Source: Fereydounia khargensis (taxonomy: Eukaryota > Basidiomycota > Ustilaginomycetes > Urocystidales > Fereydouniaceae). Taken from it: a stretch of DNA of 64,000 nt. Made by a program: the position numbers and the translations under genes. The DNA lies in the NCBI GenBank assembly GCA_026413255.1, contig JAOCZO010000011.1, positions 62,001 to 126,000 on the forward strand, in the 5' to 3' direction. The stretch's first letter is position 1, and each line of letters starts with the position of its first letter. Below the pieces are notes generated by a model, which had not been told where the DNA came from, did no database searches, and saw nothing but the letters and a program-made list of their open reading frames with translations. Of the stretch, positions 21,111-34,055 are shown piece after piece.

Positions 21111-24100
21111 TCACTGCTGCTGCTGAGGCACGAGCAGAGTCGAAATGTGCTTGTAAAAGTCAACGTGGCTCGCGTTCGGGCCGTAGGCGTACACAAAGCT
21201 CGCCGCCACCTTGGCAGCGAACGCACTGCGGGCGTACGCCTCAGGAATGCGCGTGATCAGCTCGTCCAGGCCGACCTTCTTGACCAGCGTCTTGGGGAAC
21301 ACCTGAGCAAGCACCACGCGGCGCAGCTCCGCGTTCGAGAACAGGTCCGTCGCCTCAAGCTCCTCCGAGAGCTTGTTGAGCGTCGTCGAGAGCTCGGTCG
21401 AGATCGTGGATCGCGGCTTGCCAGACACGCCGTGCTCCTTCCAGATCGCCTCAAACTCGGCTGCAGCGTTGCGTCCAATGATCGTCTGAATGTCGCGCAC
21501 GTAGCTCAGGTAAAAGTTGGTCGGCTTGCCGTCCTTGAAGAGCATGTTGTCAATGTACTCGTCGTCCTTCAGACTGAGACCGCACAGCACCTCGAGCGAG
21601 GACGAAGTGACACCTCCCTTGTTGGCAGAGGCATCAGGGTAAAGGATGACGCCGCGCTTCTCAAGCTCCAGACGAGCCTGTCGAGTAATGAACAGGTTGG
21701 CACCCTCAACAATGTACTTGAAGTGGGGCTTGCCCTCAGCATCGAACAGCTTGTTGACGTTCGAAATGTTGATCGCCTCAGGTCGGCCTCCGCAAGGCAC
21801 AAACAGGTCCGCCTGGAATCGGAGGTGCGCCGTGTTACGGAAAGCCATACCATCAGGAATCACCTCACCAGAGGGCAGCTTCTTGTCGTTGTCCTCGACG
21901 AGCACGCGGTAGCCGCCAGACGAGAGCTTGGCAGTATCAAAGTCCGAAATCATCTTCCTTGCCTTGGCAAGGCGGACAAGCTCGGGCCTGTCAAGACCCT
22001 GAGGATCATAGATGACACCCGATCCGTCAATGATAGCCACCGTCTTGTCGACCGACAGGAGGATCTCGTTCGATCCCAGGTCACCGTCGGGACCACCGGT
22101 CTGCACCTTGGTCACCTCCTGCTCCTTCAGACCCAGCATGCGGTAGATGCCGATAATGTACTGGCGCACAGAGAGCGAGGTCATGCCCCACACGTCGTGA
22201 GGAACACCACCGAGCGTGGAAGCAGTCTTACCAGTCGTGAAAGACTTCCACCACGGCGCACCGCGTGAGCGGGCGTGCTCGGCGGCAAAGTCCATCAGGT
22301 CAGCAGTGCCCTCGTCGGGTCCGAGGAAGAGAATCTCCTCCTTGCCGAGAAGGTCGACAATCTCCTCCTTGACACCAGGAGTCTGGCCCTTGATGAGAAG
22401 GTCCAGGATCGCGTCCACGTACTTTTCGAACGCCAGCTTCGGGTTGGCATCCAGGGTGGGCAGAATGGTACCCTTGGCACCACCCTCGGGAATCTCCTTG
22501 TTCTTGAGCTGCTGCGTGCTAGCCAGCGCATAATTCTCGTCGAACAGCGTCCTCTGGTTGATACTGTAATTCTCGCGGTTCTTGCTGCGAACGATACGGA
22601 TACCACCACGGGCAACGTCACGGAATCGGACGTGGAAGCCACGGAACTCGGCACCGACCACAAAGATGATACCGTAGGGCTTGACAGGGTACTCAACCTC
22701 GGGAAGGAACCCAGGGTCGAGGCGGAAGCTGAGCGCGACCTTGGTGGGAGTGTAGAAGTTGGTCTTGAGGACCGCCTTGTTGAAGAAGAGGAACGACTCG
22801 AGCACCTGGCGCTCGTGCGAGTTGTTGGCAGCCTTGCGGATGCGGTCGTACATCTGGGCGTCGTTCAGGACCTCCTCCTTCACAAGTCGCTGGTAAGAGA
22901 GCGTGGGAACAAGCTCCTGGTCCTCGGCACCAGGGTAGTGCGTGTTGGCAAAGTGGACATAGAGGAGGCGGATCAGCGTAGGGTGGCTCTCAATCACCTC
23001 GAGAATCGACTGTCGAGTGAAGGTCTCCTCACGGAAGCGGAGCTTGATCTCGTTGAGAATGGCAGCCTGCTGTGAGTCGCTCTCGTCAAGAACGTTGCGA
23101 AGTGCCTGGTAAGCCTGGCCGAGGCGGTTGCAGAAGTGCTGGGCGAAGAGCCAGCCGACGTAGGCGTAAGTGGCCTCCTGGACCGCGTGTGTGTTCTCGC
23201 CCTGAGAAGGCTGGAAGAAGGGGTTGTCGGGAAGAACGTAGACAAGGGATGCCTCCTTCATGACCTGGTGGATCGAGTGCTCGATCGGGGGGCTGTCGGT
23301 ACCGGGAACAGGGTTCAGGTAGAGAGAGATGATGGTCACGTTGTTGCTAAAGTGCTCAACGTACTTGCGCGACGAGAAGAGACCGTAGAAGTGGTAGAGG
23401 TCAGAAAGAGCGCTGAAGAAGCTCTTGGTGGTGCCCATGCGGTAACCAATGACAATGCGGCGCTCGCGGCTGCCCTCGACCTCGAACATGTCGATCACAG
23501 GGCCCTGTCGCTGAAGGACCTCGTCCATGATGCTCTGGTAGATGGTGAGGGTGTGGTCGCTGGCCTTGCTGAGGAAGGTCTTGTCCGAGACGGCGCGAAT
23601 ATCCGCGTACTCGGGCGTGCCAGGGGCGGGCCTAGGTTCCGGGAAGTTGCACTTGGCCAGGAAGTAGCATCGGAGCTGCTGCTTGGACTGAGCGGAAACA
23701 GAGCCGGCAGACCTGTACGTCTCGAGACGGTAGGCGCAGTCCACGCTCGACTTGTCGAGATAGTTGGAGTCGATCCTCTTCTCCCACTGAGGGCCGTCGG
23801 CCTGGCTCTTACCGGCCTGGCTCGAGTGGATGAAAACGGCGCCGTTCTCCGACTCCTTCTCGAGGTCAATCTCGAGGCTGTTCGAGTGCTTGGTGTAAGC
23901 CATGATCTTGGCACCGAAGAGCGCAAGAATGTGGTCTGCAACCGTCTCGACGTTCTCGACGGCAAAGTAGGTGTCATCAATTCCCAAGTTCCTGCAGAAC
24001 GCGAGAAAGCGGGTCAGTATACGTATGTGCGTGCCAGCAGAGAAGCGACGCTACTCACTGGTAGAACCAGTCGACTTCGGCATTTACAAGATCCGGAGGC

Positions 24101-24441
24101 ATGAAGCCCTTTCCAGCAAGCAGAGCCTTGACCTGGGTAGCCTGATCAGACTTGCCCTCGAAAACAGTGTCTGTGTAACCGCTAGAGACGCACAAGCAGA
24201 AGGCAGAGCGGAGGAAGCGAATTCGGAGTCAGCAACTGGACGAGAGATAAGATAAGAGTCGTCTAGGGCTTCCGGCAGGCCTTACTCACGCATGGTTAGC
24301 AATCTTGTGGTCGATGGGGGTGTGAGAGCCACTCCTGGGAGTGTGGGAGCCGACGGCATTGAGGAGGGCCGACTTGACGCTCTGGACCGAGTCCAGCGGG
24401 GAGCCGTTGGCAGCAGCGTCTTGGGCAACTGAGGGAGCCAT
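21111..24441 (-). CDS. GDH2: NAD-specific glutamate dehydrogenase, 115-kDa fungal class
   Basis: Three exons (24441-24290, 24181-24059, 23991-21111) give 1,051 residues. The short first exons encode a Ser/Gly-rich leader and the conserved 'ALLAGKGFMPPDLVNAEVDWFYQ' segment. Exon 3 opens with 'NLGIDDTYFA' and carries the catalytic region with 'FRDVARGGIRIVRSKN', 'PEGGAKGTI' and 'FLGPDEGTADLMDFAAEHAR'. The enzyme deaminates glutamate to 2-oxoglutarate with NAD+, releasing ammonia for nitrogen use when glutamate is the carbon or nitrogen source. Intron phases (2, 2) are consistent. A TATATA lies about 250 bp upstream. A long antisense frame on the plus strand is a codon-bias shadow. Confidence 0.96.
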
Positions 24442-24690
24442 TTTGATATAGCTTGTGGGGAGACAGAGGAGCAATCTACGTAAGAACCATGCAAGGCGGG
24501 GAAGAGCTTTGCAAGGAGGTGTGGGTGTAAGAGGTGAAATCTATCGAGGAGCACCAATGAGCCAGTTGAGCAACGGACAATGGGTGACACGACGACGATT
24601 GAAGATGAAGAGGGGAGAGCAGTGGAGAGGAAGCGTTGGTCTGAATGGTGGGTCAAGGGGTGAGGGAGCTGCGAGGACCGAACAGGCAAC

Positions 24691-24696
24691 TATATA
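24691..24696 (-). promoter_or_regulatory. TATA-like element upstream of GDH2
   Basis: TATATA about 250 bp upstream of the GDH2 ATG. The position is plausible for a core promoter, but the motif is short. Confidence 0.3.
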
Positions 24697-26880
24697 CTCT
24701 GGGCGTTTGGAGTGTACTCAAGGGGAGCGGACAGGTGAGTGGAAGGAATGGGGTTTGCGCCGACAGTCGAAAAAACAATATGGCGAGTGGAGCAGCAGGA
24801 GCAGGGGAAGGAGCTAGTCATCAGACAGGGTTCAGGGTTGGGCAGGCTAAGCGCGGGCTGGATTGGGCAAATGTGTGGGGAATGAACGATGGAATGGTTG
24901 GCTGGCTTGGTCACAGGGGGGGCCAGCTGCATGCCAACTCAGAGTTGCCAGGATCGCTCCAGGGTCGTGTTAGAGGTCCGAAGCGGACGTGGCATGGCAA
25001 GCCCAGTGATGCTTTGGCGTCATGCTCTGGTCTGCGCTGCGCTCCTCTCTGAGTGAGGAGGAGAGTGTGACCCGACGTTTGCGAGGGCGAGGGAGAGGCA
25101 CAGGCAGAGGCAGAGAACAACACACTCGGTGGGCCGACTGGTCTGGGCTGGGCTGACAGGCTGTGTTGGCAGGCAAGACAGGGTAGATGCCCTCCACTCG
25201 CAGCTGCGTTCGGCTTGGTTCCTTGCGTATTGTATTGTCGGTGAGGGCCCGAGGCCCGAAAAATAAAACATTTTCGAAAACAAAAATGAGGGGGATGGAC
25301 GGCTGGCGGGGCTGTGGGCCGGATCGAGGCTTACGCAGACTCTCCCGCCATCCTGACGCAGACGCAGCTTCGGACGCAACAGCACGCCGGCCTCCTATTC
25401 GCTCCTCACTCCTCGCCATTCGCTGTCCCCCTTCTCTCTCTCTCATGTATGGTCATGCTGATACAGGCAGTGCTATTGACAGAAGAAGACGTGGAGAGTT
25501 CCGACCCATTTGGCATTGCGAAATGAGTGCGGTGTGGTAGAGAACGGAGCGTGGTTGGGCGTGTTGCAGCCCCACCACCACTGGACTGGGCTGGACTGCT
25601 GTAATTGGCTTCGCATATCCGAAGACCGTGACTTGTCGGCCATCCCGACGCCCAAACCCGCGCCTTTGGGGACTGAGAAGGCAACCCCATGCCCTTCACG
25701 ACCGATGGTGCCCTCCCCTCCGCTCGCAGCTGAGCCCAGTCCAGTGCAAATGTTGTTCTGCTGGGCCGGATACCCGAGGCAAAAAAGAAGGAATAGAGGA
25801 CCCTTTCTTTCTCCACCCCTCTCATCTCACCTTTTTTCTCTCGCGTTGACCGTTAAATGCGAAACCAGGTGACGCTCATCGTAGTTGAGGTCGGGCGTCC
25901 CGATTCGATTCGAGGGCACCGGTCAGTGGGGCACGCAGATCAGTCCCTCTCCCTACTCGCCAGAGGCCAGCACCATCAAGCCATACATTCAACATTTCGC
26001 AATGGTTCAATCACACCTGACCCTCTGCATAAGGCGACTCGACTCGTTCGCCCGAGAACTTTGATGATTGTGCTGCTCTGACGTGCTCTTTGCGCCACCA
26101 AGGGCGTGAACACTACTCTATTGCACCCCTTCTTTTGGATCGGCTGATTCCGTGGTGCGTATGGGTACGCGCAATGAGTGGGTTTCGGATCCTTTCCGAG
26201 CTAGCCAATAGCATTGCGAAGGGAGTCAATCGACTTGGCAAACTCAAAGTTACAGTACACGTAAACATGCACCGGCTGGGATGGCTGGATGACTGGTCAG
26301 CAGCGGCATGGGCGGCAAGGCGTGGCACGGCATAATGGCATAATGGGGCTGGTGGATTGGTGTAAACTTTACGAAACGAAGCATCATGTGTCCTCGCAGC
26401 CGTCTGGCAAATTTGGGGGTTTAGACGAGACGGGCAGGTTTAGGCACGTCAGACGAGACAGTGGTCTCTCGTGTTCTTTGTTTGCTTAGGCGGAGCCCTC
26501 GATGTCTGGCTTGCTCTGAATTTCAACTACGGCTGCACCTGTCACGCGGCCACGCGTGGCTTGTCTCCTCTCCTCGGGGCGGCTCAACTGGATCTCGTCT
26601 GGAGAGTCCCCTCGAGAGCGATTGCCAAGGCCTGTCCGCGCAGCGACTATGGTGTCATGAGTTTGCGACAAGAACCATCAAGCCTCTCGTTGCGAGCGAT
26701 TGCGGGACTCCGCGCCTGACGGGGGAGCCTTCGATCCAACTCAGGCACCTTCACTCCCAGCTGCGCGGTGCCGATCTACTGGAAGGATGGAGTCTTGCTC
26801 TTGCCCCTGCCCTTGCTCCTGCTCCCGCTCCTCTCTCTCCAAACGTGTTCCTGCTCCCCTCGCTTTTTAGTCACCTCGAC

Positions 26881-26910
26881 GTTCTCGTATAGCAGGTTCT
26901 CGTATAGCAG
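26881..26910. repeat. Two tandem copies of a 15-bp unit
   Basis: GTTCTCGTATAGCAG occurs twice head to tail, with no mismatch. Confidence 0.9.
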
Positions 26911-27071
26911 GTATTGCCGTCACGGAGCATAAGAAGACAGCATTCGGCTCTGGCGTCGAGGCAGCTCGTAGCGCAACTGGGAGTCCTGGGGCGACTGAAT
27001 CGTGCATTGCGGCTGAACGTGCTTCCAATCAGGAGGATGCTGTGCGTGCTGTGGATTCTTCTTGACCAAGA

Positions 27072-27073
<2 letters not shown>

Positions 27074-27104
<31 letters not shown>
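27074..27104. repeat. T31 homopolymer
   Basis: Run of 31 T within the gene-poor stretch. It could be a relict poly(A) tail of a retrocopy on the minus strand, but no flanking element is recognisable. Confidence 0.85.
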
Positions 27105-28321
27105 CTTTTTTGCATCCTGCACAAATGACGGAGAGAAGCGAGGCCGGTCGGTCAGGTCACTTGAGCCTCTGATTCATTCTTACCCCAGAGGGCCAGCCAG
27201 CCCCCCGCATTCTGCCGTTCCGGAGGATATCCATCGCCAGCTCTCAACCCCAGGAAACTTTTTTCTCCGCCTCTCCTGCTCTGGAACGACTGAGAATGCG
27301 GGGTCATCATTCCCCATGCTGCAAGTTGCTTCCCGTCGGCATCACAGGCAGCATTGGTCTGGACGTAAGGTCAGGCCGACCAAGCATGCGTTGGATGCTG
27401 TGACTCGAAGATGAGCATCATATAATACAGTGATTGGGCCAATGGCATCGAGATGATGCAGTGGTCAAGTGACGAGGAAACCACTTTGGCGTTTCTAGAC
27501 TTTTGCAGACACCGTAAGCTTGCTTACGCGCCATTGGCTGCCCCGAATTACATTGTCTACGCAGCAAGATCGGCGATCGCATCACGCTCCACTCCTCACA
27601 CCTTTCTCATGATGGCATTTGCGTTTTCTTTCTTCAGCGAAGAAATCAAGTTCGAGCGTCCAATGCAAGCTCGACGTGGAGAAGAATGTCAACACCTTTG
27701 CCGCGCAAGTTGGCTTCTTGGCCGGGTTGAGGCTCCAGTGCAGTGGACGGGTAGCTACCCGGCTACTTGTGCGGATATTGCGCGTGCCGTGTTGCGCTGA
27801 TACTATTGCTGTCAGCATTACGTACTCTGCCAGATGCATCATCCAAACAGCAAGCCATAGAACGGGCTTGGACTCAAGGACAGAGGAAACGAGCAATCCT
27901 GTCCGTTTCGGACCCGAGACGCGATGAGAAAGTCGCCAATCGCAACAGGGTGTTCGCAGCCACACAGCACCGAGTACTATACATTCCAGGGCAGAGGGTC
28001 GCAAGCAATGTTCCAGTCATGTTGGTTCTGGGAACCTTCAGCTTTTGGGCCTCTCGAACTGTATTGGCCGTCTCATTTTTCCTCCCTTTTTCTGGTTGGA
28101 TTTCTAGCTTCTGTTTTTAAACAAAGGCTTGGAAACATGAGCAAAGTGGCGCTTGAGACTGTCTCATATCAATGACAAAAAAGGCCCACAATTCCGTCCC
28201 AGAGCGGAATCGTTTCGTCAGGCTCGTTCAACGCTAGCGACCACCATCTCATCACTAACAAGAAGTTGAAGCATACCGGCGCAGTGGACACGAACAAGAA
28301 ATCGTTGCTCAGATTCCAATT

Positions 28322-30121
28322 ATGGCTTCGTCTCCTTCTCCGTCGCCGGCTACGATGCAGATGCCGGTACCCCAAGTTCCTCGCTACAAAGGGGACGACC
28401 AGGCTCAAAGCACACGAGCAAGACCTAATCTGGACGTCCCAACACCCCAGATGCACCAACGACAATTTCCAATGGGGATGCCGGAACCGCACATACCCAT
28501 GTCCCCTTCGCCCGCTCCATATGTTCCTGCCTCTGTCGACCCTCGTTCCCATCCTGAGCCGGAATCCGGTCATCGAGTTTCGGCATCAATGACAATGCCA
28601 ACTCCAAGTGTCGCCCATGGTCGACTATCGACACCCACGCCTGTCCTCGTCGTGAGTCCCGAGCCTGAATTTAGCCAGACCGTTCCCGCATCTATTCCCA
28701 TGCCTGTACCTACGGTGCCTTCCAACCCACCGCCTCCACCCATGCCCTCGCCGATGGCTCAGACGGACTCTTTCCTACGACCTCCCACTGCAAACTCATA
28801 CAGATACCAAGCGGGTGCGCCCCAAGGCTCGACTGCACTCGGTAGCACCGGGGACAGTGGTATCGCAACGAGCATGCTCAGAAGTCGACCTCCGACTCCC
28901 ATGGCCATGCCCGAGCCTGTCGTGGAAGCTCACCTGCCAGAACCACCGCCTCCACCTCCTTCGCTTGGGCCACCAGTCCAGGAATTCCTGGCGATGCCCT
29001 CAGCACACGATTCAACACCTATCAACATTGCATCACCACTAGCCCCACCTATGAGCATGCCCGAGCTTGTCGTTCTTGACGATGGCGGGGCTAGTGCCGC
29101 TGCTGCTGCTGCTGCAGCCGCTGTTGCCTCCACAGCGATCCCCGAGGTTGATGCTCCTCAGCCGCCACCCACGACAGACACTGGTCTGAATCCTGACGGT
29201 ACGGCTCAGACGCAAGGCTTTCCTGAATCTTCCATGCCGAATGCAGCATACATGCGTGAGTATGATCCTGTTTTCGGTCTCAACCGAGGTTCCAGCCACT
29301 GATCCCTGGGTCTGACCTTTCAGCGCATCCTTATCCATACTGGAGTTACCCTGGATTCCCTTACTATGCACCCCCGCCGCCATATGGGCCCGGATATGGC
29401 CAACCCATCACGAATGACTATCAGACGTGGGCACAGGGCTGGAGGAACAAAAAGGAGGTAGAGAATGCGGCCAAAGCCTTTGCCGAATACGAGCGAAGAA
29501 AAGAAAAGCGCAAGCATCGAGGGGCAGTACAAGCCGAGATCGAGAGGGAGGAGGAGGAATTCGAACGGATGGAAAAGCTTGCAAGAGAAGAAGGCAAGCT
29601 GGATGCTCAGATGCAGGCAGAAACCGAGTCGGAAGCCGAGGAGCTTGCATATCAGGCGGGGCGCAACCAGGCAGAGCGAGATCGCATGATATGGGACCAA
29701 CAAGTACGCGCCAGTCTCTTTCCACCAGGGTGGGGGCGCTATCATGGAGCTGGCGGAGGCTGGGCAGCCGGCCCTCCTCCCACTTTGGCACCATTTGTTC
29801 CCGCCTCTGGCTCCCCGCGTTCAAGGTCAGGACCAAGCCCTGCGTTCCACGGAAGCCACGTCGCGAGTGAGTACAGTATATGAAATTTCTCTACACCTTC
29901 CTAAGGGTGGTCGCTAACCGTATCGCACTCACCCAACTTGGACAGCCCCCTGCGGCATCCCAGAATATATGTGGTCATGGGATATGCTCCTGCGCGCCAC
30001 GCAACCGTCGAGAGTCGACTGGATAGGCTCGTGGGACCACGTCCCTTTTGTGCAGCGTGGGCCGTTCAAGAAATCCCGGTTCCCATTCTTTGGCCGAAAG
30101 ACACATCCGAGGCGATCCTGA
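28322..30121 (+). CDS. Proline-rich, coiled-coil protein of unknown function
   Basis: Three exons (28322-29255, 29324-29866, 29946-30121) give 550 residues with consistent phases (1, 1). Residues 1-310 are low-complexity Pro/Met/Ser/Ala, with repeated 'MPxP' elements and an Ala run. An aromatic 'PHPYPYWSYPGFPYYAPPPP' segment follows at the exon 2 start. Next comes a charged, probably helical stretch of about 90 residues ('VENAAKAFAEYERRKEKRKH...'), then a short conserved-looking C-terminus ('PEYMWSWDMLLRATQPSRVD') ending in basic residues. There is no signal peptide or membrane helix. The layout suggests a cytosolic or nuclear scaffold, but I recognise no family. ATG 28322 is the first in frame. 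Confidence 0.75.
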
Positions 30122-30448
30122 CCTTGCACTCCTTCAATTGATTTCAAAGAAATCGCAGCTGGAGAGCCAGCGTGTTTGTCATTCCTAGTCGTCAAAGGTC
30201 GTGAGAGGTCGTAAAGCTAGTGAAGAAAGGAACCGATTCAAAGAAAACAGAATCCATACCCAGACAAATGGTAACCGTTTCAGCTTTCGCGCTCACCCAA
30301 GAGGAGACAAGAGGAACAAGAAGTGAAAAGAAGTGGGTGAGACTGCCCTAAGAAGATAGGGGGAACGGGAAGAGAAGGATGAATAAAGAAGAGAAAACCC
30401 CAGCAGTAAGAAGAAAGGTAAAAAAAGTAAGGAGGACGTCGTCTCCGA
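30122..30448. other. Convergent 3' gap
   Basis: 327 bp between the stops of the proline-rich gene and the MOB4 gene. No gene is seen. Confidence 0.6.
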
Positions 30449-30478
30449 TCAGACAGTCTGATCGGGATCCGGCTCGCT

Positions 30479-30512
<34 letters not shown>

Positions 30513-31753
30513 GGCTGCTCGTCCGCCGCTGTGTCCTGCGTCTTGACCGGGTCCTGTGCCTTTGTCTCTGTCTCTGCCTCCGCCTCTGCTTCGGGCTCTG
30601 GCTCTGAGTGGGACTCATGCGGTTCCGCCAAGTCGCCGTTCTGCGCAGAGTCGCCAATAAGGATGGCGGTGCGATTGCTGGCACCAGAGTCGCTGCGATC
30701 TAGCGAGCCCCAGGCGGGGTCGACCTGTTCGTGGTCCGGTCGCTGGAGGATGGCAGCGGGGCGCGGGCTAGGAGCTGGAGGCGGAATGAGACCGAGATCG
30801 TCTCCGTTCTTGTCCTGCAGAGAGGGAGAAAGCAGGCTTGTTTCCTTGATGGGAGCAGCTTTGAGCGGAGAGGTGGTAGTCTTGCGGTCAAACACGTCCG
30901 CGCTGATGCGGGTCACGTTGCGGTCGCGCGGTGGCAGGTTATCGGTAGCAGTGAGGTCGTATGTCTCGACGAGAGCGTAAAAACGCGAGTAGAGCGACGT
31001 CTCTGCCTCGCAGGCCTCGAAGGTTTCGCGGTGGTAGCACCATGCATGGACAAAGATGCGACTGAGTCTGCGAGCGATGGCGCCAAAGTGCCTCAGACTG
31101 GTGCTGGGCACGTATGTTCGGCTGGGAAAGTGGCGCGCCGAGTTGAGCAGCGACGTAGCGCCGTCGAGTGTGTGGATTATGTAGTCGATGGCACAGCACT
31201 GTTTCTCTTCGCCGTGTGAGGCACACAGGAACATCCAGTCGCCGGCATTCATCGCGGCGCATGTCTGCGGACGCGCGTGCTTGTCGCACTCGTTCTGGAG
31301 CGCGATCATCCATGGCGTCGAGAGGTCGAGTACGAGGCGTCGCAGCTGCTCGTACACCCAGATGTCGGTATCGACTGGTTGGAGAGACGGGTCGTCGTCC
31401 GTGGCGTCCTCAGCTGCACGCGGGTCGAGTTCAGACTCTGGCGGCAGCGCTACGATTCGCTCGACGTCATGCGGGTTCTGCCGTACCAGCATGGCGAGGT
31501 ATTCTTGGAGCTGGAAGGGACTGTCGATCGCACTGAGCGCCGAGGGCGAGGGCGCGGGCGAGGTTGTGGACTTGGGCGACGGGCGAGAAGACGAGGACGC
31601 GCTTTTGGAGGCGGCGGCGGATGTCTGTTTGGTCGAGTCGGAGGGTGCCAGACCAAGCTGGTCGAGACGCTGTCCCTTGCGAACACGGTACTGCCACATG
31701 ATGGGAGACGGATGGGTGGCGTCAGTGGCAGTGAGGGTCTCTGTGATGCTCAT
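30449..31753 (-). CDS. MOB4/phocein-family protein (STRIPAK component)
   Basis: One exon of 434 residues. ATG at 31753 begins 'MSITETLTATDATHPSPIMW'. The MOB core spans about residues 130-270: 'WVYEQLRRLVLDLSTPWMIA', then 'DWMFLCASHGEEKQCCAIDY', 'HTLDGATSLLNSARHFPSR' and 'FVHAWCYHRETFE'. It aligns better with phocein/Mob3-Mob4 than with Mob1/Mob2. In fungi, MOB-3/phocein belongs to the STRIPAK phosphatase complex that controls cell fusion, septation and development. Additions are an N-terminal low-complexity insert and a long acidic C-terminal tail ending in a glutamine run (CAG tract on this strand, 30478-30513). The run length could vary between strains. Confidence 0.9.
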
Positions 31754-32306
31754 AGCGTCCACGCGGGCTGGGCGGCGTGAACTGGGCTGTGCTGTGATCC
31801 AGTTTCGAGTCGAAATTGAGGTGACGGTGAGGGCTGCGGTAATCCCTATGTGCTGCGCGGTTGGATGGTTGGCAGGCTAGTTGGTGGCAACCAGGCTAAC
31901 CTTAAAAATGAAACGAGTGACGATAACGACAGCGACAACGATGACAACCACGACGGGGGTTCCGGGTTGGATGCGAAATGTTGTTCGGTGAGAGTGTGTC
32001 TCTCAATGCCGAATGAGTCGAGTTAGTGTGTGTGTGTGTGATCTCCTAGAAAAGGGAGGGAGCAAGCAACACGTCCCTGTCTGTGTGTGCACACGCCCTC
32101 TTTCACCCAACTTCACTTGGGTCACCCTCACCCTCGCCTCGCCTCCAGAGTCGCGCGCCGCCCCTCTTGAGAGTGACTGTATTTTTCCCCTGTCGCTGTC
32201 GCGCCGCCCCTCTTGCCTCTGGCAGGCAGGCGGGCAAGGCAGGCAGCCTGGCTGCAGGCGGCGCCACTTCCTCAAGTTTCGCCTCTCCCTCCCTCTTTTC
32301 CTCTCT

Positions 32307-32341
32307 GATGCGATGCGATGCGATGCGATGCGATGCGATGC
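32307..32341. repeat. (GATGC)7 pentanucleotide repeat
   Basis: Seven perfect GATGC units, 35 bp. Confidence 0.95.
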
Positions 32342-33621
32342 ATGGCCATCATGGCGAGGCTTCGGGGCGATCCCACGACTCACACGCAACCGCGCATTCT
32401 GTCTAGATCCCCTCCGCCAGCTCAGCATCTCACCTCACATGGCCACTACCATACAGTACCCGCTCTGCGCATTTCTGTCCAGTGGGTTTGGACGCGTGTC
32501 GCGTGTAGATTAGCGCGCTGCGCTCCTGAGGGAGGTCGATCCACTGCCGATCTCTGCGGGCGTCTGCGCCCCCCTCTCCCATACAGTCATGATACTAAAT
32601 CTCGCTCTTCCGATCCTGGGATGGATGGCGAGACACCTTCTCTTCGATAACGAGTAGGCACGGTGATCCCTAGCCAAGGTACGGTATGGGAGTAGGTGGT
32701 AGTAGCCAAAGGCATAAAGAGGGATCAGCAGGAAGCGGCGTCAGGCTGCGGGTCTCACATGTCCATTCCCAAGCGATGCTCCAATCCAGCAACCAAACCG
32801 GATTAGGGTCGCCCTCGCCGCCCGCCCCTGTGTTTGTAACGCAGGGGCCCGCTTGGCAGGGTTCTTGCTCGCCTTCCCAATGCGGATCACGTGTCTTACC
32901 TGCTCCATCAGATCGGGGTGATCAGCCCGATGCGCGCGTGGAGGGTTCGCTAAACTAATCTCCGTGTCGATTCGATTGTGTGTGGCTTAACCCCGGCTGA
33001 CACGGCTGGATCACAGCCGCTCTGTGCTGTGTGGTGTCCACCTCACCTCTTTCAACGCTAGGCTTCTTCTGCCTTCTACGGCGGTGCAGGGCAGAGCATG
33101 TGGTGAAACGTTCTACAGTAATACGTGTGTAGCAGCGCAAAACTGTTGCAAGTGCCTGCCACCCGCAGGTTAAACGGATGATGCCCTAATTGGTCTGCGG
33201 TCGGAGTAGCTACAATGAAAGGTCGGGCTGTGGCTTTTGCGCAGGACGCCGTACCAAGCAAGATACAGTTGCGGCCAACAACGCAAAGCGATGGATGACT
33301 CGGACGCTTCTTATCCTTGATGCTTTCGCTTGCTTGTATTTGTGGGTGGTCGTCGTCGACTGAGCCGTGCGGTGTGGTGCAGGGTGGGTGGGGTCTGACA
33401 GCCAACGCCGCACAGCCAAAATTTCGAACACACCACACAAAAAAAAAGGTCGACAGCAGGCTGCAGCAGCAACCTGCGGATTCTGGCTGTCGGGCGCGTG
33501 CACACTCTCTTTTCAGTGTGGAGAGTGAGCGAGAGTGCCTGCGTATGGCTTCCCGGCTCTGCCTGTCTGGCTGGCTGGCCGGCCGCCTGCGCAGCGTTCG
33601 CAAATCGACTCAGCCATCCTC

Positions 33622-33650
33622 GTTTCCATTTCCATTTCCATTTCCACTTC
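33622..33650. repeat. (TTTCCA)n hexanucleotide repeat
   Basis: Four to five TTTCCA units, the last one degenerate, about 400 bp upstream of the zinc-cluster regulator. Confidence 0.85.
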
Positions 33651-34055
33651 CTGCCCCATTCCCATACCCATTCATTGGGTCAGGCAGCGAGCAGGCTTTT
33701 CCCTCTCATGCCCACCAGCAGCACCAATTGACGTAGTCCGCCTCTCCCTGGACTCTGGGTGATCTCATTCCATTTGCTGTCAGCCAACCTTCTTTGTCTT
33801 ACCAACATCATCTCCCAATACCCCTTCCCGCGCCGAGATCCCGACTGCCAGCAAACGTGCAACCCGATTCATGGCGTCTTCCTGACCACACCAGCCACTG
33901 TGCCCTTTGCCTATCACTCTGACCGAGTGGACCGCAGTGCTCAACTGCTCCCAATCTTTCCATTCGACAGCCGTTCGGCCACATCCTCGTCTTCGTGCGC
34001 TGCGTCAGTCACGTTCGCTCACCTTTGATTCTGCCTGTGCACAAAATTCTTCACC

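Larger units (their letters stand above)
24442..28321. other. 3.9 kb without a recognisable gene
   Basis: This is the largest empty stretch. Short ORFs occur in all frames but none shows a domain, signal peptide or matching splice sites. It holds two direct copies of a 15-bp unit (26881-26910), a T31 run (27074-27104), and CCAAT-box-like words near 27437 and 27533. It probably combines the GDH2 promoter (left) with a long upstream region for the gene at 28322. A fast-evolving small secreted protein gene or non-coding RNA could be missed here. Confidence 0.45.
31754..34055. other. Divergent intergenic region, 2.3 kb
   Basis: It lies between MOB4 (minus) and the zinc-cluster regulator (plus). 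It contains (GATGC)7 (32307-32341) and (TTTCCA)n (33622-33650). Only short, unsupported ORFs occur. The last few hundred bases are CT-rich and suit a long 5' leader for the regulator. Confidence 0.5.

Noticed and set aside
27074-27104. T31 run considered as the tail of a LINE/SINE insertion
   Set aside because: No target-site duplication, promoter box or reverse-transcriptase fragment could be seen nearby.
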